Shown here one piece after another: positions 14,101 through 22,570 of a stretch of 26,742 bases of DNA. The notes below the pieces were generated by a model. That model had not been told where the DNA came from. It searched no databases and worked only from the letters and a program-made list of their open reading frames with translations. Source of the stretch: a virus; IMG/VR virus record IMGVR_UViG_3300012936_000133, positions 1-26,742 of that record; one strand, 5' to 3'. Numbering within the stretch: position 1 is the first letter of the stretch; every line of letters begins with the position of its first letter. The position numbers and the translations under genes were made by a program.

Positions 14101-15873
14101 AAAGTTAAAATCAACTTTGAGGGAAGAGGATACCACAAAATTCCTAAAATTGAGACTATCGATACAGTTGCTGGTTCTGATGCAGTTCTTAAGGCATCTT
14201 CGGATACGATTGGTAAAATTGACCTTATTGAAAGAGTTAAGGATGGATTTGATTACCCAACTGACCCAACACTAAGACCAGTATTGAGTGTTCCTTCAGT
14301 ATGTCAAGTAAAAGGTATTGCAAGGATTGAATCTATTGGTATTACTACTGGTGGTAGAGGATATCATGTTGCTCCAACTTTAAAGGTAATTGGTAATAAT
14401 GATATTGAACTTGAAGCAAAAATTCAAGGTGGTTCTATTACTAAGGTTTTAATTAATAAAAATACTAAAAACCTAGATGGACCTCTTAAGGTTGTTGCAA
14501 CAAGAAACTCAAATGGATATGATATTGATGATATTGTTTATGACCCAAGTTTAAACAGAGTAACTCTTGAACTTGTAAACTCTGATTCTCAAATATATCC
14601 ACTAAGTGGTGAATTCCCATTTGCAATTGGTGACCAAGTTTTTGTTGAAAATACAAGAATTTCTGACCCAGATACTAAAAATGGATATAATTCCGAAGAT
14701 TATAATTATAGATTCTTCCCTGTAATTGGTATTAGCACTACCAACTTTACAGTCACTTATGACATGGATGGATTTGGTTCAAATCTTGGTGATTACAATA
14801 CGGATATCAACTATGGTTATGTTATTAACCAGAAAGATATCGCAACATTTAAGATGAATATAGTTGATGATCTTGGATATTTCTCTGGTGAGAATGTAAT
14901 TGGTTACAATTCTGCAAACCAACAAGTATTCACTGCCAAGGTTATGGAGAGTGGATGGAATAATGATATCAATCAGTTGAGATTGATTGATAGTGAGGGA
15001 GAGTTGCAACCTGGAGATTCACTATTAGGAACTAGGTCGAGACTCTTTGGTACAATTGAAAATATTTCTCAGTTTAATCTTGTATCTACCCTTGACACCA
15101 CTAGAGACAAAATTAATGATTTTAAAGATAACGCAGGTTATTTGAATGATTACCAACAGAGAATCGCAGATAACGACTACTATCAAAAGTTCTCCTATTC
15201 ACTTAAGTCTCAACTTTCTTACGATCAGTGGAGAGAATCTGTAAGGTCACTTGTTCATCCAGCAGGATTTAAAGAGTTCTCCGATTTGGATGTCATTTCC
15301 AATACATCCAGCACTGGTCAGAATATGAAGGTTGGTGTTGGTGACTCTTCTTTAAGTGTCCTCATCAATGTGGACAATGGTGGGTCCATGTACAGCAGAT
15401 ATAATTTCTCAATGGTTACTGAGGATGAACTTCTGCCCAATGGAACAATCGAAAGAATATTTTTCCCAGAGGGAGTAAACCTTAGACCATATATTCTAAA
15501 TAAAACCAATAAAGTTTTAAAGATTGATAATATTAGTGACCAGTTTACTGGGTTTACAACTACGACTGGTGGTCAAATTGTTGGACTATCTACATTTGCA
15601 TTAACAAATAAAGGAACCCCTCTATTCTATAGAGAATTTGATTCTTCTGTTGAGACAAACTTTAAAATCTCTGATGATAGATTCACTTTTGTTAATCATA
15701 ATTTCCAATCTGGTCAAACATTAAGGTATAAGAGTAATGATGTTTTAAGAACACCTGTTGGAATAGCAGTTACAACAGTTGAAAATTCATTCTCATATCC
15801 AACCCCAACAAATACACTTGATTCACCATTTGATAGTTATGATTCTACTCTCAGAACATTCGATGAGAATTGA
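8107..15873 (+). CDS. Giant baseplate-region structural protein (2588 aa)
   Basis: At 2588 residues this is by far the largest gene here. It lies between gp6 and the later genes, the place of T4 gp7 (1032 residues), and the first 200 residues (helical, with EFLNEESPLFREFLNAYYVSMEH) could be the wedge-binding part. I see no direct gp7 similarity elsewhere. The rest is a chain of beta-rich modules. At least nine GxGY motifs occur near residues 720, 760, 897, 1044, 1090, 1129, 1397, 2006 and 2083, several followed by a Pro and a V-x-I strand. Residues 1218-1236 (NHSPIVGWAYDGNPIYGPYG core) carry the signature of the YHYH domain. No signal peptide, membrane segment or catalytic motif was found. 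The reading frame is intact. It is probably an extended wedge or tail-periphery protein. Confidence 0.8.
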   Translation: MSDTRVTIQNIIQTQIPEFLNEESPLFREFLNAYYVSMEHKTGTVDLVSRLDELKDLKRYNNELFASALVPSLLVANVSAFDTDIAVSHTVGFPDKDGLIRIDNEIIYYKVKSANGFSGCSRAFSGITNIIENNTSNYTKSELSPHTAGSQVANLSLVFYAELFKKFKAQFLPGFEERQFVPQVKISNVLARAVDFYTTKGTDTSFKLLFRALYGQNVGVIKPQDFLLRPSDDSFFKTKNILAEKVSGSDPLELNGKTLFQDTGNVEPTTAAIFVVEYRPVDGKDLYEISLDSSSFIYKFNTTKKTNISKTVATNSTTINVDSTVGFPNSGLLRVTNGIALFDVSYTERTNTQFLGCSGVESEVPFGTEVIEANFAYVYDDNDNKVEFRLINVVGDINVEDTSNLLPGDKIALSSFGAELSDKSEFNSWIYNNVTNHSIKSIVSANAPNGKRYRIEFFDNINFFLEQEVTLRQIEIATDIPIVATVENLISKTIVEVECNGNPLDKDTLTTSLMTGKSDQNLTPSVSDIPIAIQNTYIDENYENFFVAASGLPNYTLFAKEQVITTSTQVSVGNTDTLDTDKVHKFYTGEKIFYTPSANSGIATGIYHVTAVGDNKDSKKIKISLSKSDLYSQKYVTFRDISGDSFVKLDYENRVVENQKLFKKFNYVKGDASLREVADRTTNNRQIGLLSNGIELYSPSLFDENIYYGKLENIIVTNPGTGYDVINPPVLEIKDVSGTGASGYLNITGGLSDIRIVTPGIGYQTKPKVTLIGGNGTGAVIEPNLVKSQITAGFQGDGSGVNPTTDVITFINKHNFDNGEQVSYITNGNAELQPFKEDSVYFVGVESPTTIKLYDKEVDANTKTNPVNVVGISSGFHAFRTLEAKNTITQLYVLNSGSGYSNKIVKVPSLVAFDGSNNGTNTWDHYIYAENHQLKDKDIVRYSATGDVISGLSTSKEYVVTIVDKDKFKLSDIGGTDEFFDINFREKRYININGIGTGVHTFSYPPIRLQIETLSGIGATSVIEPVFEPIVLGSIDSVFIEDSGVGYGVSDVINFHRRPDVQIKDIKSEALLRPIVVNGAIVDVQFLTFGSGYEKGIDLKVSGDGTFADLRPVVDDNGRVVAVNIANGGIGYNPDTTEIQVTRRGIDAKFLADVFEWKINQAEKHKELLKTPDEALIVPSKVKEFGLHPVNFYTPKLLRRTLKDHIDDSNREKLDNNHSPIVGWAYDGNPIYGPYGLVGASIQKIRSSYAKQVQPNPALRPSTFPDGFFLNDFYYDRAIGDLDEFNGRFCKTPEYPEGIYAYFTTIDNSLIAKPEYPYVVGENFRDFVIPKNYEPNFNQTIDITSLNLIRNTSPYYLNSDTSTYDLLSKSDEKYKQEFNVTKTLNSGIGSVSVYSAGTGYKVGDNVVFNNFGTGGTGASAVVSRIKGKDINTIKVGISTHTGVKLFSNGNGIVGFTQSPHGYITGEIIQISAVSDSIHANLEGPREIFVPQKNVNLLSDIDTLAATGLTTSIVVGDISGFNVNDFIRIGEEETAQIVRILPEESAFVVNRLTNSGIHTVGISSITLLPTEFRFGLASVNRQIPRNDLYYFDSKSFIGFGTQINNYTLSDGNNLAIPAGGIFIPNHKFQTGQALKYHVGYGGTSLIAGGQSLADGSTVYAVNLGINFVGLSTAPNITTPLVISDNVVVTGAAHSLTSSFSDVNCKVEEFSLDVVTQDAHKLNSLEKVKFNLLPRLTDSFNVRYDPELRKLTSEKIEFDSSQSGVNITSNEISIPNNTFETGDKIVYYVGSGTTIGGLVDNETYFVIKEKPDFIRLSDFFVNATAGVGIAFTSFGVGTQSIAKINPPLTGTQQNLIKFDLSDPSLVGMDLRIFKDSSLSIDLETYRYRRNSIESGLPGAELIIDSSEEFIGNTLFYNIIPLAPNVIEKRQSSVDTEVVGNNKIILKPSIFNQQYNVVSIGTTTFKFNLKSKPEFFDYTAQTGISTIFYDTDSLTTDGPISKVKINFEGRGYHKIPKIETIDTVAGSDAVLKASSDTIGKIDLIERVKDGFDYPTDPTLRPVLSVPSVCQVKGIARIESIGITTGGRGYHVAPTLKVIGNNDIELEAKIQGGSITKVLINKNTKNLDGPLKVVATRNSNGYDIDDIVYDPSLNRVTLELVNSDSQIYPLSGEFPFAIGDQVFVENTRISDPDTKNGYNSEDYNYRFFPVIGISTTNFTVTYDMDGFGSNLGDYNTDINYGYVINQKDIATFKMNIVDDLGYFSGENVIGYNSANQQVFTAKVMESGWNNDINQLRLIDSEGELQPGDSLLGTRSRLFGTIENISQFNLVSTLDTTRDKINDFKDNAGYLNDYQQRIADNDYYQKFSYSLKSQLSYDQWRESVRSLVHPAGFKEFSDLDVISNTSSTGQNMKVGVGDSSLSVLINVDNGGSMYSRYNFSMVTEDELLPNGTIERIFFPEGVNLRPYILNKTNKVLKIDNISDQFTGFTTTTGGQIVGLSTFALTNKGTPLFYREFDSSVETNFKISDDRFTFVNHNFQSGQTLRYKSNDVLRTPVGIAVTTVENSFSYPTPTNTLDSPFDSYDSTLRTFDEN

Positions 15874-15875
15874 TA

Positions 15876-15897
15876 GATAAATAAAAGAAAAAGTATC
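15876..15897 (+). promoter_or_regulatory. Late-promoter-like GATAAATA in a shared 20-base element
   Basis: GATAAATA (15876-15883) matches T4 late TATAAATA at seven of eight positions. The sequence TAAATAAAAGAAAAAGTATC (15878-15897) is repeated exactly at 22543-22562 ahead of gp8. Confidence 0.5.
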
Positions 15898-15904
15898 GTG
15901 TGCA

Positions 15905-17320
15905 ATGGCGAAATTAGGGATAAACACTGGAACCACTCCAAATGATGGTACTGGTGACTCATTATTGAGTGGTGCTATAAAAGTTAATTCCAATTTTGAC
16001 GAGATTTACTCCGCATTGGGTGATGGTTCTGTAATCACCAACTCCATCGACTTTGCGGTTGTTGCTGGTTACTCTACGGCATCGGGTATTGCTACTTATG
16101 CCGTAAATGCTGGTGTGGCAACATATGCTGATACGGCAGGAATAGCAACTAATGCTACTCTTGCTGCTACTGCAACATTTGCAACTAATGCTGGTATTGC
16201 TTCCGAAGCAACTTTTGCTAGTGGATTGAATAACACTCCAAACATCACTGTTGGTATTGTAACTGCAACTAGTTTTGAAGGAGCAGGTCAAGCAATATCA
16301 GGTATTGTCACTTATATTGTTGCTGGTGATAACATTGGCATTGACACGAATTTTGGTCAAGTTACTGTTAGCACCAATAAAGCAGATGATTTCCCATCTA
16401 AATGGGTTCAGTCAGGTGTAGGTATTCATACGTTTGCAAACGTTGGAATTAACACCAACAACCCTCTTGCTGATTTGCATCTACATGGTGCTTCAATGCA
16501 AGCAACGGATGGAAGTTCTATCAACTTAGATGATAATATTCCACTGAACTTAGGTTCTGCTGGTGCTTCTGACTCTACTGTATTTTTTGATGGTACGGAC
16601 CTTATTGTTAAGTCTGGTTCAAAACTTACTATTAAGGGAGTAAATACTAAACTACTTGATGCTCCCAATGCTGAAGGTCCAATCCTTTATTATAACGGTG
16701 TAGAGAAACTTCAAATTCAACAACATGGAATTGATGTTGATGGTAAGGTAGAAATTTCTGGAGATATTGCTGCAGTTGGTGTCATAACTGCTAGTGCATT
16801 TACTGGTGATGGTGCTAACCTTACTGCTCTTCGTGCTGAGCAACTTCAGGGTGGACCTCTACCAGTCCTTGATGGACAAGCATTGACTGGAATTGCAACA
16901 ATGCGTTCCAAGGTCTCTGTAGCAGCAACTGCATTAGGTGTAATTCACACTGGTGTTGGATTTACTGCATTTGACGGGTTTAATACATATTCACTCTTGA
17001 AAGTTGGTGTTAGTACAGAAAACGTGAGAGTTAGATTGTATGCAGACATTAATTCAAGAAACAATGATACTGGTAGAGCACCTGGTGTAGCACACTCCAC
17101 AGCAATTCATTTGATTTATGATGAACTTATTGGTGAAAATGCAGAATCATACAGTCCTCTTGGAGTTGCTGGTAAGAGACAAGTAGTTGCACCAGCAGTT
17201 ACTGGTTTCAACATGGAAGATTCTAATAGAGATGGAAAAATCTATGCAACCTTTGATAACTACACTGGTGTTGCAACCGATGTCAAGGCAATTCTAGAAA
17301 TTGTACGACTGGAATTTTGA
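15905..17320 (+). CDS. Fibre-like virion structural protein (471 aa)
   Basis: The N-terminus KLGINTGTTPNDGTGDSLLS followed by a SNFDEIYSALGDG stretch is a familiar opening of cyanophage structural proteins. Residues 61-105 are a low-complexity run of roughly seven-residue units around [GA]-[IV]-A-T-x-A, likely a trimeric stalk. This is followed by a beta-rich middle (GIHTFANVGINTNNPLADLHLHG, then the FTGDGANLTAL motif at about 300, common in these proteins) and a globular C-terminal domain (about 340-471). It probably forms a tail-fibre or baseplate-appendage trimer. It starts 31 bases after the 2588-residue gene, behind a late-promoter-like element. The low-complexity run also creates misleading antisense frames. 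The precise role is inferred from position and composition. Confidence 0.7.
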   Translation: MAKLGINTGTTPNDGTGDSLLSGAIKVNSNFDEIYSALGDGSVITNSIDFAVVAGYSTASGIATYAVNAGVATYADTAGIATNATLAATATFATNAGIASEATFASGLNNTPNITVGIVTATSFEGAGQAISGIVTYIVAGDNIGIDTNFGQVTVSTNKADDFPSKWVQSGVGIHTFANVGINTNNPLADLHLHGASMQATDGSSINLDDNIPLNLGSAGASDSTVFFDGTDLIVKSGSKLTIKGVNTKLLDAPNAEGPILYYNGVEKLQIQQHGIDVDGKVEISGDIAAVGVITASAFTGDGANLTALRAEQLQGGPLPVLDGQALTGIATMRSKVSVAATALGVIHTGVGFTAFDGFNTYSLLKVGVSTENVRVRLYADINSRNNDTGRAPGVAHSTAIHLIYDELIGENAESYSPLGVAGKRQVVAPAVTGFNMEDSNRDGKIYATFDNYTGVATDVKAILEIVRLEF

Positions 17321-17353
17321 TAATGATTAATAGTCAATAACGAGTAAAATAAT

Positions 17354-20300
17354 ATGAGAACAGTACCAGGCACTGGAGCACAGTTTACTCCAATCTTTAA
17401 CTCTGACTATGGTGTAGAGTCCTTCATTGTAGGGGCTGGTGGAACTGATTATGATCCGAATGACCCACCAAAAATAGAAGTTGATGAAACCAATCCACCT
17501 TTGCAAGAGGGTGTGTTTTTCCCTGTCATCAAAAGTGGAAAAATTGTAAGAATTGCTGTTCTCGAAAAAGGATTTGGATATTCACCACTAATTTTTGAAG
17601 GTGGTACAAGAGTTGGTATTGCAACTACGTCTTTTGTTGAAAGTTCTATACTTGTTAGAACTGGTGTAGGTTCTGATGTTTCTGTATCCGTTGCGAGTAC
17701 GGATTCCCATGTAATTATGGCAGTTGAGGGTAGTAGTGGTTCTTCTATCCTAGAAAACGGTTTTAATAAGACTATTAATCAGGCAGGATATGCTGGTACA
17801 TCTGCACCAGTTGTACCAGACGGTAGTAGTCTACAGAATGTGTTCTATGGGTTTACACATCCATTTGAATCATATGCAACCAGTGGTTTGGGAACTGGTT
17901 CTAAGTACAATGTATTCATTGTTTATGACTCTGGTACTGGTAGTGCAATATCCACGTCTATCGTCCTAAGGGAGGGTGGTAATGGGTATGCGGTGGGTGA
18001 TACCGTATCTATTGCGGGAACATATATGGGGGGAGCAACCCCACTAAATGACCTTACATTCACTGTGAGTGCTGTTGCAAATACAAGGATTGGGTCAGAG
18101 GCAAATGCTGTTTATTCGGACCTAGAAGCAACTACAATATCTGGAATAGGTCAGAGTGCTGTATTTGAAGTTGCAAGAGATGGTATTGGAGATATTGTTT
18201 CCATTAATGTAACTAATGGTGGTGTTGGTTATGCTATGACCAGCATACTTAAGATTTTAGGTACAGAAGTTGGTGGTGTAACTCCAGCAGATGATATCTT
18301 CCTTTCACCATCAACTCTTGGTGCAGATAAGTTACCAAGGACTTTATATGTCAGAAAGTTAGATAATAATAATTTCACTGTTTCTGGATTATCCACATCG
18401 GGAAGATTGGATATTACAGAAGTTGGTGAGGGTATACAATCACTTGAATATGCAGATTCTAATTCATCTAGTATTATTTCAATTGATAATATTGTTCAAA
18501 ATTCTCTCTATAAGAGAGACCTTGTAGTAGGATTAGCGCAAACTGTTGGATATACAAGTAGTACTATTTTCTTAACTGGAATTAGTTCAATTACTGTTGC
18601 TGATACTATTCAAGTAGGTTCAGAATTCTTTAAGATTAACACCATTGGTCTTGGTGCTACAAATGAGTTTGGAGTAACAAGAGGATATCTTGGTAGTAGA
18701 TCTGATTACCATGCTGTTGGAACGGCAGTAACTATCCATAGAGGTGACTATAACATTGTTGAAGATAAGATTCACTTTACTACTCCACCATATGGAAAAA
18801 TAGGACCACCAGGTCTAAAGGTTAGTTCTACATTTAGTGGAAGAGCATTTAGTAGAAGGTTTGATCCAGGAACTCCAAACGATAAGAATCTAATATTTGA
18901 CGATTTATCTACACAATTTGTTGGTGCATCATCAACAGAATTCTTCCTGAAATCTAATGATGAAGATATTGTTGGTATCTATACCAACACTAACACAGTT
19001 CTTGCAAGTGGTGTTGATGTAAGTAATAACCCATTAGTATTCATAAACAATGTTCCTCAAATTTCTGGAACTGACTTTGTTGTTGATAATGCATCTGACA
19101 AAAATAGAATTAAATTTATCACGGGAGCTCCCTCTGCTGGTAAAATCGTAAGAACTGGAATTACCAGTGGTATTGGATATGCACCACTAATCGGTGCTGG
19201 TGCTACCGTTTCTATCATTGGTGGTCAGATTACTGATATTCATCTCAGAGGTTTTGGTAGTGGATACAGGAACCAACCAGAAATCACAGTAGATTCTTCC
19301 ACTGGTGTGGGTGCTGCATTTACATGTACTGTTGGTGCTGGTGGAACACTGTCATCAATTAGTGTATTGTCTGCAGGCACTGGATATCCTGAACATCGTT
19401 ATGCGGGTATCTCAACAGCAACTTATGATTCCTCTACAGGGTTACTAACAATTACATCTGTAGCTCATGGTCTAGATGATGGAGATAACATTAAGATTCC
19501 AGTTGAGAGTATTGTATTTACCTGTTCACAAGATAGTCATGCAACCAATCATCCATATCCAAGAATAACTGACCCTGCTGCTAATAAGTGGTTACCTGTA
19601 ACCAGAGTTGATGATGATAATATTCAAGTTAATGTTTCTCCATCACCATCTGGTCAACAATATGACCACACATTTGTAAGTGCTTCACCAAATGCATTGG
19701 TTATAGAAGTTGAGACTGTAAAAGTTAATATTGGAATACCATCAAATTATTTCTCAGTTCCCATGGTATATGCCTCTGGGCAGACTGGAAATGGTAGTGG
19801 AGCACTAGCAGATATTCAAGTCGGCAATAGTGGTGATATTATATCATTTGAAATTACTGACCCTGGTGAATATTATAGAGTTCAGGATGTTTTAACACCA
19901 TCTACAGGTTCTAATGGTTTGGTAACTTCAACTTCTGGTACTTTCACAGAATTCTTAGTAGAAGTTGAGGATATTATTACTGATAAGTTTAGTGGTTTCT
20001 ATCCTGGTCAATTTATTCAGTTTGATAACGTTGAGAGATTCTTTAATGGTACAAAGAAGAAATTTACTCTTACTGTCTCCCAAGGAGGAGAAAGTGAAAT
20101 TTTAAGTCTCAAAGTAGACCCAACTAGTGATTTAGATTTAGCACAGAATATATTTGTGTATATTAATGATATTCTTCAAGCACCAAATCAAGCATATGAT
20201 TTTGATGGTTCTAGAATCGTATTTACTGAAGCACCAAAACCAAATTCTAAGTGTACAATCCTCTACTATAGAGGTTCTGACTTAGATGTTGAGCAAGTTG

Positions 20301-22525
20301 ATCCACCAAGAACTATCAAAGAGGGTGATACTGTTCAAATTGGTGATAATGCACTTGACCCAACTGATAGACCACAGTTTGAACGTATTGTTAAAAAGAT
20401 TATTTCTTCAAACTCACTTGATACCTTTACATATGATAGCATTGGTATCAATACAGATACAACGTTTGAACGTCCTCTAAAATGGACTAAACAGACTCAA
20501 GATAAGATTATTAATGGTGTCTTGTATTCCAAGTCTAGACCAGACCTGAAGTCTCGTGTTGAACCGACAGCAAAGTTAATCAAAACACTTGGTACTGGTG
20601 CAAATGAAATTTACGTCGATAATGCATATCCATTATTTGTAGATGTTGATAAATTATCAGAAGATATCAACAATGTAAAAGTTGTTGATACTGGTGAAAT
20701 TAGACCAGCAATCTCTTCAGCAACTGTTTCTGCAGCATCTACTGTTTCTGGAGTTTCAGTTATTGACGGAGGAACAGGATTCTATAGGACATCAAACCCT
20801 GTTGTTGCAATTTCTTCAGCAGTAATAAAGCAGAAAGACCCAATCTTTGGTTGGATTGGAATTTCAACTACTTCAGGTATATCAACAACTAATACTTACA
20901 ATGATATTGTCATTGGAAAACCAATAGTAGCAGTTGGATCTAGTGGTGCCTTAGGAATTTCCACTAACGGTATTGAATGGGCAGAAGAATATATTGGTTT
21001 TGGTAATACGATTAACTTTAATTCTGTTGCAGTTGCAAATACTTCAACATATCTTATTGCAGGTGATAGTAGTAAATTGGTTCTCAATACTGGAGTTGGA
21101 ACTCAATTCAACAATCCATGGACAGAAATTAAACTTCTGAAAGAGGATATTGTTCTTGGTCTTCCAGACCCAGTAATTACCTTTAGTACATATAATGGCA
21201 ATTTCACGTCAGTTTCTCACTCCAAATTCCATAATAGCAGTGTTGTTGTTGGTTCAAATAATGGTGTGTTTAGTGGTGTTGGTATAGGAACAACATCATT
21301 CTTTGAAAGGAGTCCTGGAACTTTTGCTAACTTTAATTCAGTTGCAAATAATGGTGGAGTGTATGTTGCTGTTGGTGATGGTGCAACGATTATCTACTCT
21401 ACAGATGGTGGATTTATCTGGGCACAAATACCACCATTACCATCAACTAGAAACTTCCTAGATGTAATCTGGACAGGAACTCAGTTTGTATTAGTTGGTG
21501 AGAATGGAACTATATTCACTTCACCTGGTGGAATTGCGAATTGGAATAGGATTGTACCTAATATCACAGACCATCTACACAAAATCAAGTTTGAGTATGA
21601 TGTATATGTCGCAATAAATCATGCGGGTGAACTTCTATTCTCTCTGGATCTTGTTTATTGGACAAAACGATATACAAATCAATTACAGGCAGTTAGTGAT
21701 GTTGCCTTTATTCCTGCACCACCCCCTGCATTCTCAAGACCTGCAGGAATGGATATAATTAATGAAGATGGTAGATATATTCTTGTTGGTGCAGGTGGAA
21801 CAATCATGTATGCAGACCCTGTTTATAACAGGGCAACTGCAACAGCAAATCTAGTTAATGGCACTATTGCTAGTGTTGATATTGTCAACCCTGGTTTTGG
21901 TTATTTGGCACCACCCCCAGTTATTATTGAATCTGGTTCTGTACTCCAAGAAGAAATTTTCTCAATTAAAGCAGAGGGTGACTTTGGCAATATTGTTGAA
22001 GTTGGTGTTGGAAATTCATTCATTGACTTCAAACTTAAGTCTGAAGAATATGACAATGCAACACTAGGTATTGGTTATTCTTCACTTAATGTATTTGGAA
22101 TTACAAATTCTCAACTTCAAGTAGGTGATTACTTTGTAATTACAGATAGCAATACTGAAATTGGTGCTGGTCTCGGATTAACGGGAATCACAACTAGCAC
22201 TGGTGGATTGAATAATTATGCTGAATCCGTTGTCGGTACTGCATTTACCACTTTAGATGGTGTGTATAGAGCCGAAAGAGTCAGTGCCCCTCATGCAGGA
22301 ATCGTTACCGTAAGGTGTATGTTTGCCTTCCAGAATAATGCTGCTATTCAAGTTAATGTAAATAATAACACAAATGGAATTCATGGTAAATATTCTTGGG
22401 GTAGAATATTTGATTTCCAGAATAGAGCAACATTTGATCCAAAGCATTTCGTTGTTGATACAAGCAACGGTCTGGTTGGAATTTCAACCTCAGCTGATGT
22501 CTTCAGAACAAGGGGTCTGAAGTAA
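17354..22525 (+). CDS. Large structural protein with beta-propeller-like segment (1723 aa)
   Basis: A 1723-residue protein without signal peptide or membrane segment. The first two thirds resemble the 2588-residue neighbour: GxGY modules near residues 73, 209, 290, 635 and 675, and again near 1514. Residues about 1165-1485 differ: repeated blades of the form I-x-V-G-x-x-G-x-I-x-x-S-x-D-G-x-x-W (for example KPIVAVGSSGALGISTNGIEW at 1189, VGDGATIIYSTDGGFIW at 1340 and GRYILVGAGGTIMYA near 1474) look like a BNR/Ycf48-type beta-propeller. The end is a compact domain closing with FVVDTSNGLVGISTSADVFR. Such an architecture fits a baseplate or fibre-associated protein with a ligand-binding propeller. 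The start ATG at 17354 lacks a clear Shine-Dalgarno sequence. What the propeller binds cannot be told from sequence. Confidence 0.75.
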   Translation: MRTVPGTGAQFTPIFNSDYGVESFIVGAGGTDYDPNDPPKIEVDETNPPLQEGVFFPVIKSGKIVRIAVLEKGFGYSPLIFEGGTRVGIATTSFVESSILVRTGVGSDVSVSVASTDSHVIMAVEGSSGSSILENGFNKTINQAGYAGTSAPVVPDGSSLQNVFYGFTHPFESYATSGLGTGSKYNVFIVYDSGTGSAISTSIVLREGGNGYAVGDTVSIAGTYMGGATPLNDLTFTVSAVANTRIGSEANAVYSDLEATTISGIGQSAVFEVARDGIGDIVSINVTNGGVGYAMTSILKILGTEVGGVTPADDIFLSPSTLGADKLPRTLYVRKLDNNNFTVSGLSTSGRLDITEVGEGIQSLEYADSNSSSIISIDNIVQNSLYKRDLVVGLAQTVGYTSSTIFLTGISSITVADTIQVGSEFFKINTIGLGATNEFGVTRGYLGSRSDYHAVGTAVTIHRGDYNIVEDKIHFTTPPYGKIGPPGLKVSSTFSGRAFSRRFDPGTPNDKNLIFDDLSTQFVGASSTEFFLKSNDEDIVGIYTNTNTVLASGVDVSNNPLVFINNVPQISGTDFVVDNASDKNRIKFITGAPSAGKIVRTGITSGIGYAPLIGAGATVSIIGGQITDIHLRGFGSGYRNQPEITVDSSTGVGAAFTCTVGAGGTLSSISVLSAGTGYPEHRYAGISTATYDSSTGLLTITSVAHGLDDGDNIKIPVESIVFTCSQDSHATNHPYPRITDPAANKWLPVTRVDDDNIQVNVSPSPSGQQYDHTFVSASPNALVIEVETVKVNIGIPSNYFSVPMVYASGQTGNGSGALADIQVGNSGDIISFEITDPGEYYRVQDVLTPSTGSNGLVTSTSGTFTEFLVEVEDIITDKFSGFYPGQFIQFDNVERFFNGTKKKFTLTVSQGGESEILSLKVDPTSDLDLAQNIFVYINDILQAPNQAYDFDGSRIVFTEAPKPNSKCTILYYRGSDLDVEQVDPPRTIKEGDTVQIGDNALDPTDRPQFERIVKKIISSNSLDTFTYDSIGINTDTTFERPLKWTKQTQDKIINGVLYSKSRPDLKSRVEPTAKLIKTLGTGANEIYVDNAYPLFVDVDKLSEDINNVKVVDTGEIRPAISSATVSAASTVSGVSVIDGGTGFYRTSNPVVAISSAVIKQKDPIFGWIGISTTSGISTTNTYNDIVIGKPIVAVGSSGALGISTNGIEWAEEYIGFGNTINFNSVAVANTSTYLIAGDSSKLVLNTGVGTQFNNPWTEIKLLKEDIVLGLPDPVITFSTYNGNFTSVSHSKFHNSSVVVGSNNGVFSGVGIGTTSFFERSPGTFANFNSVANNGGVYVAVGDGATIIYSTDGGFIWAQIPPLPSTRNFLDVIWTGTQFVLVGENGTIFTSPGGIANWNRIVPNITDHLHKIKFEYDVYVAINHAGELLFSLDLVYWTKRYTNQLQAVSDVAFIPAPPPAFSRPAGMDIINEDGRYILVGAGGTIMYADPVYNRATATANLVNGTIASVDIVNPGFGYLAPPPVIIESGSVLQEEIFSIKAEGDFGNIVEVGVGNSFIDFKLKSEEYDNATLGIGYSSLNVFGITNSQLQVGDYFVITDSNTEIGAGLGLTGITTSTGGLNNYAESVVGTAFTTLDGVYRAERVSAPHAGIVTVRCMFAFQNNAAIQVNVNNNTNGIHGKYSWGRIFDFQNRATFDPKHFVVDTSNGLVGISTSADVFRTRGLK

Positions 22526-22542
22526 CTACAACATTTGTCCAC

Positions 22543-22562
22543 TAAATAAAAGAAAAAGTATC
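22543..22562 (+). repeat. Second copy of the 20-base upstream element
   Basis: TAAATAAAAGAAAAAGTATC, identical to 15878-15897, eight bases before the gp8 ATG. The full late octamer is weaker here (ACTAAATA). It is purine-rich and could aid ribosome binding or late transcription. Confidence 0.55.
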
Positions 22563-22570
22563 CTAGTAAA

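Noticed and set aside
15962-16291. 109-residue minus-strand frame rich in Ser and Cys
   Set aside because: Antisense of the low-complexity Ala/Thr/Gly repeat in the fibre-like protein.
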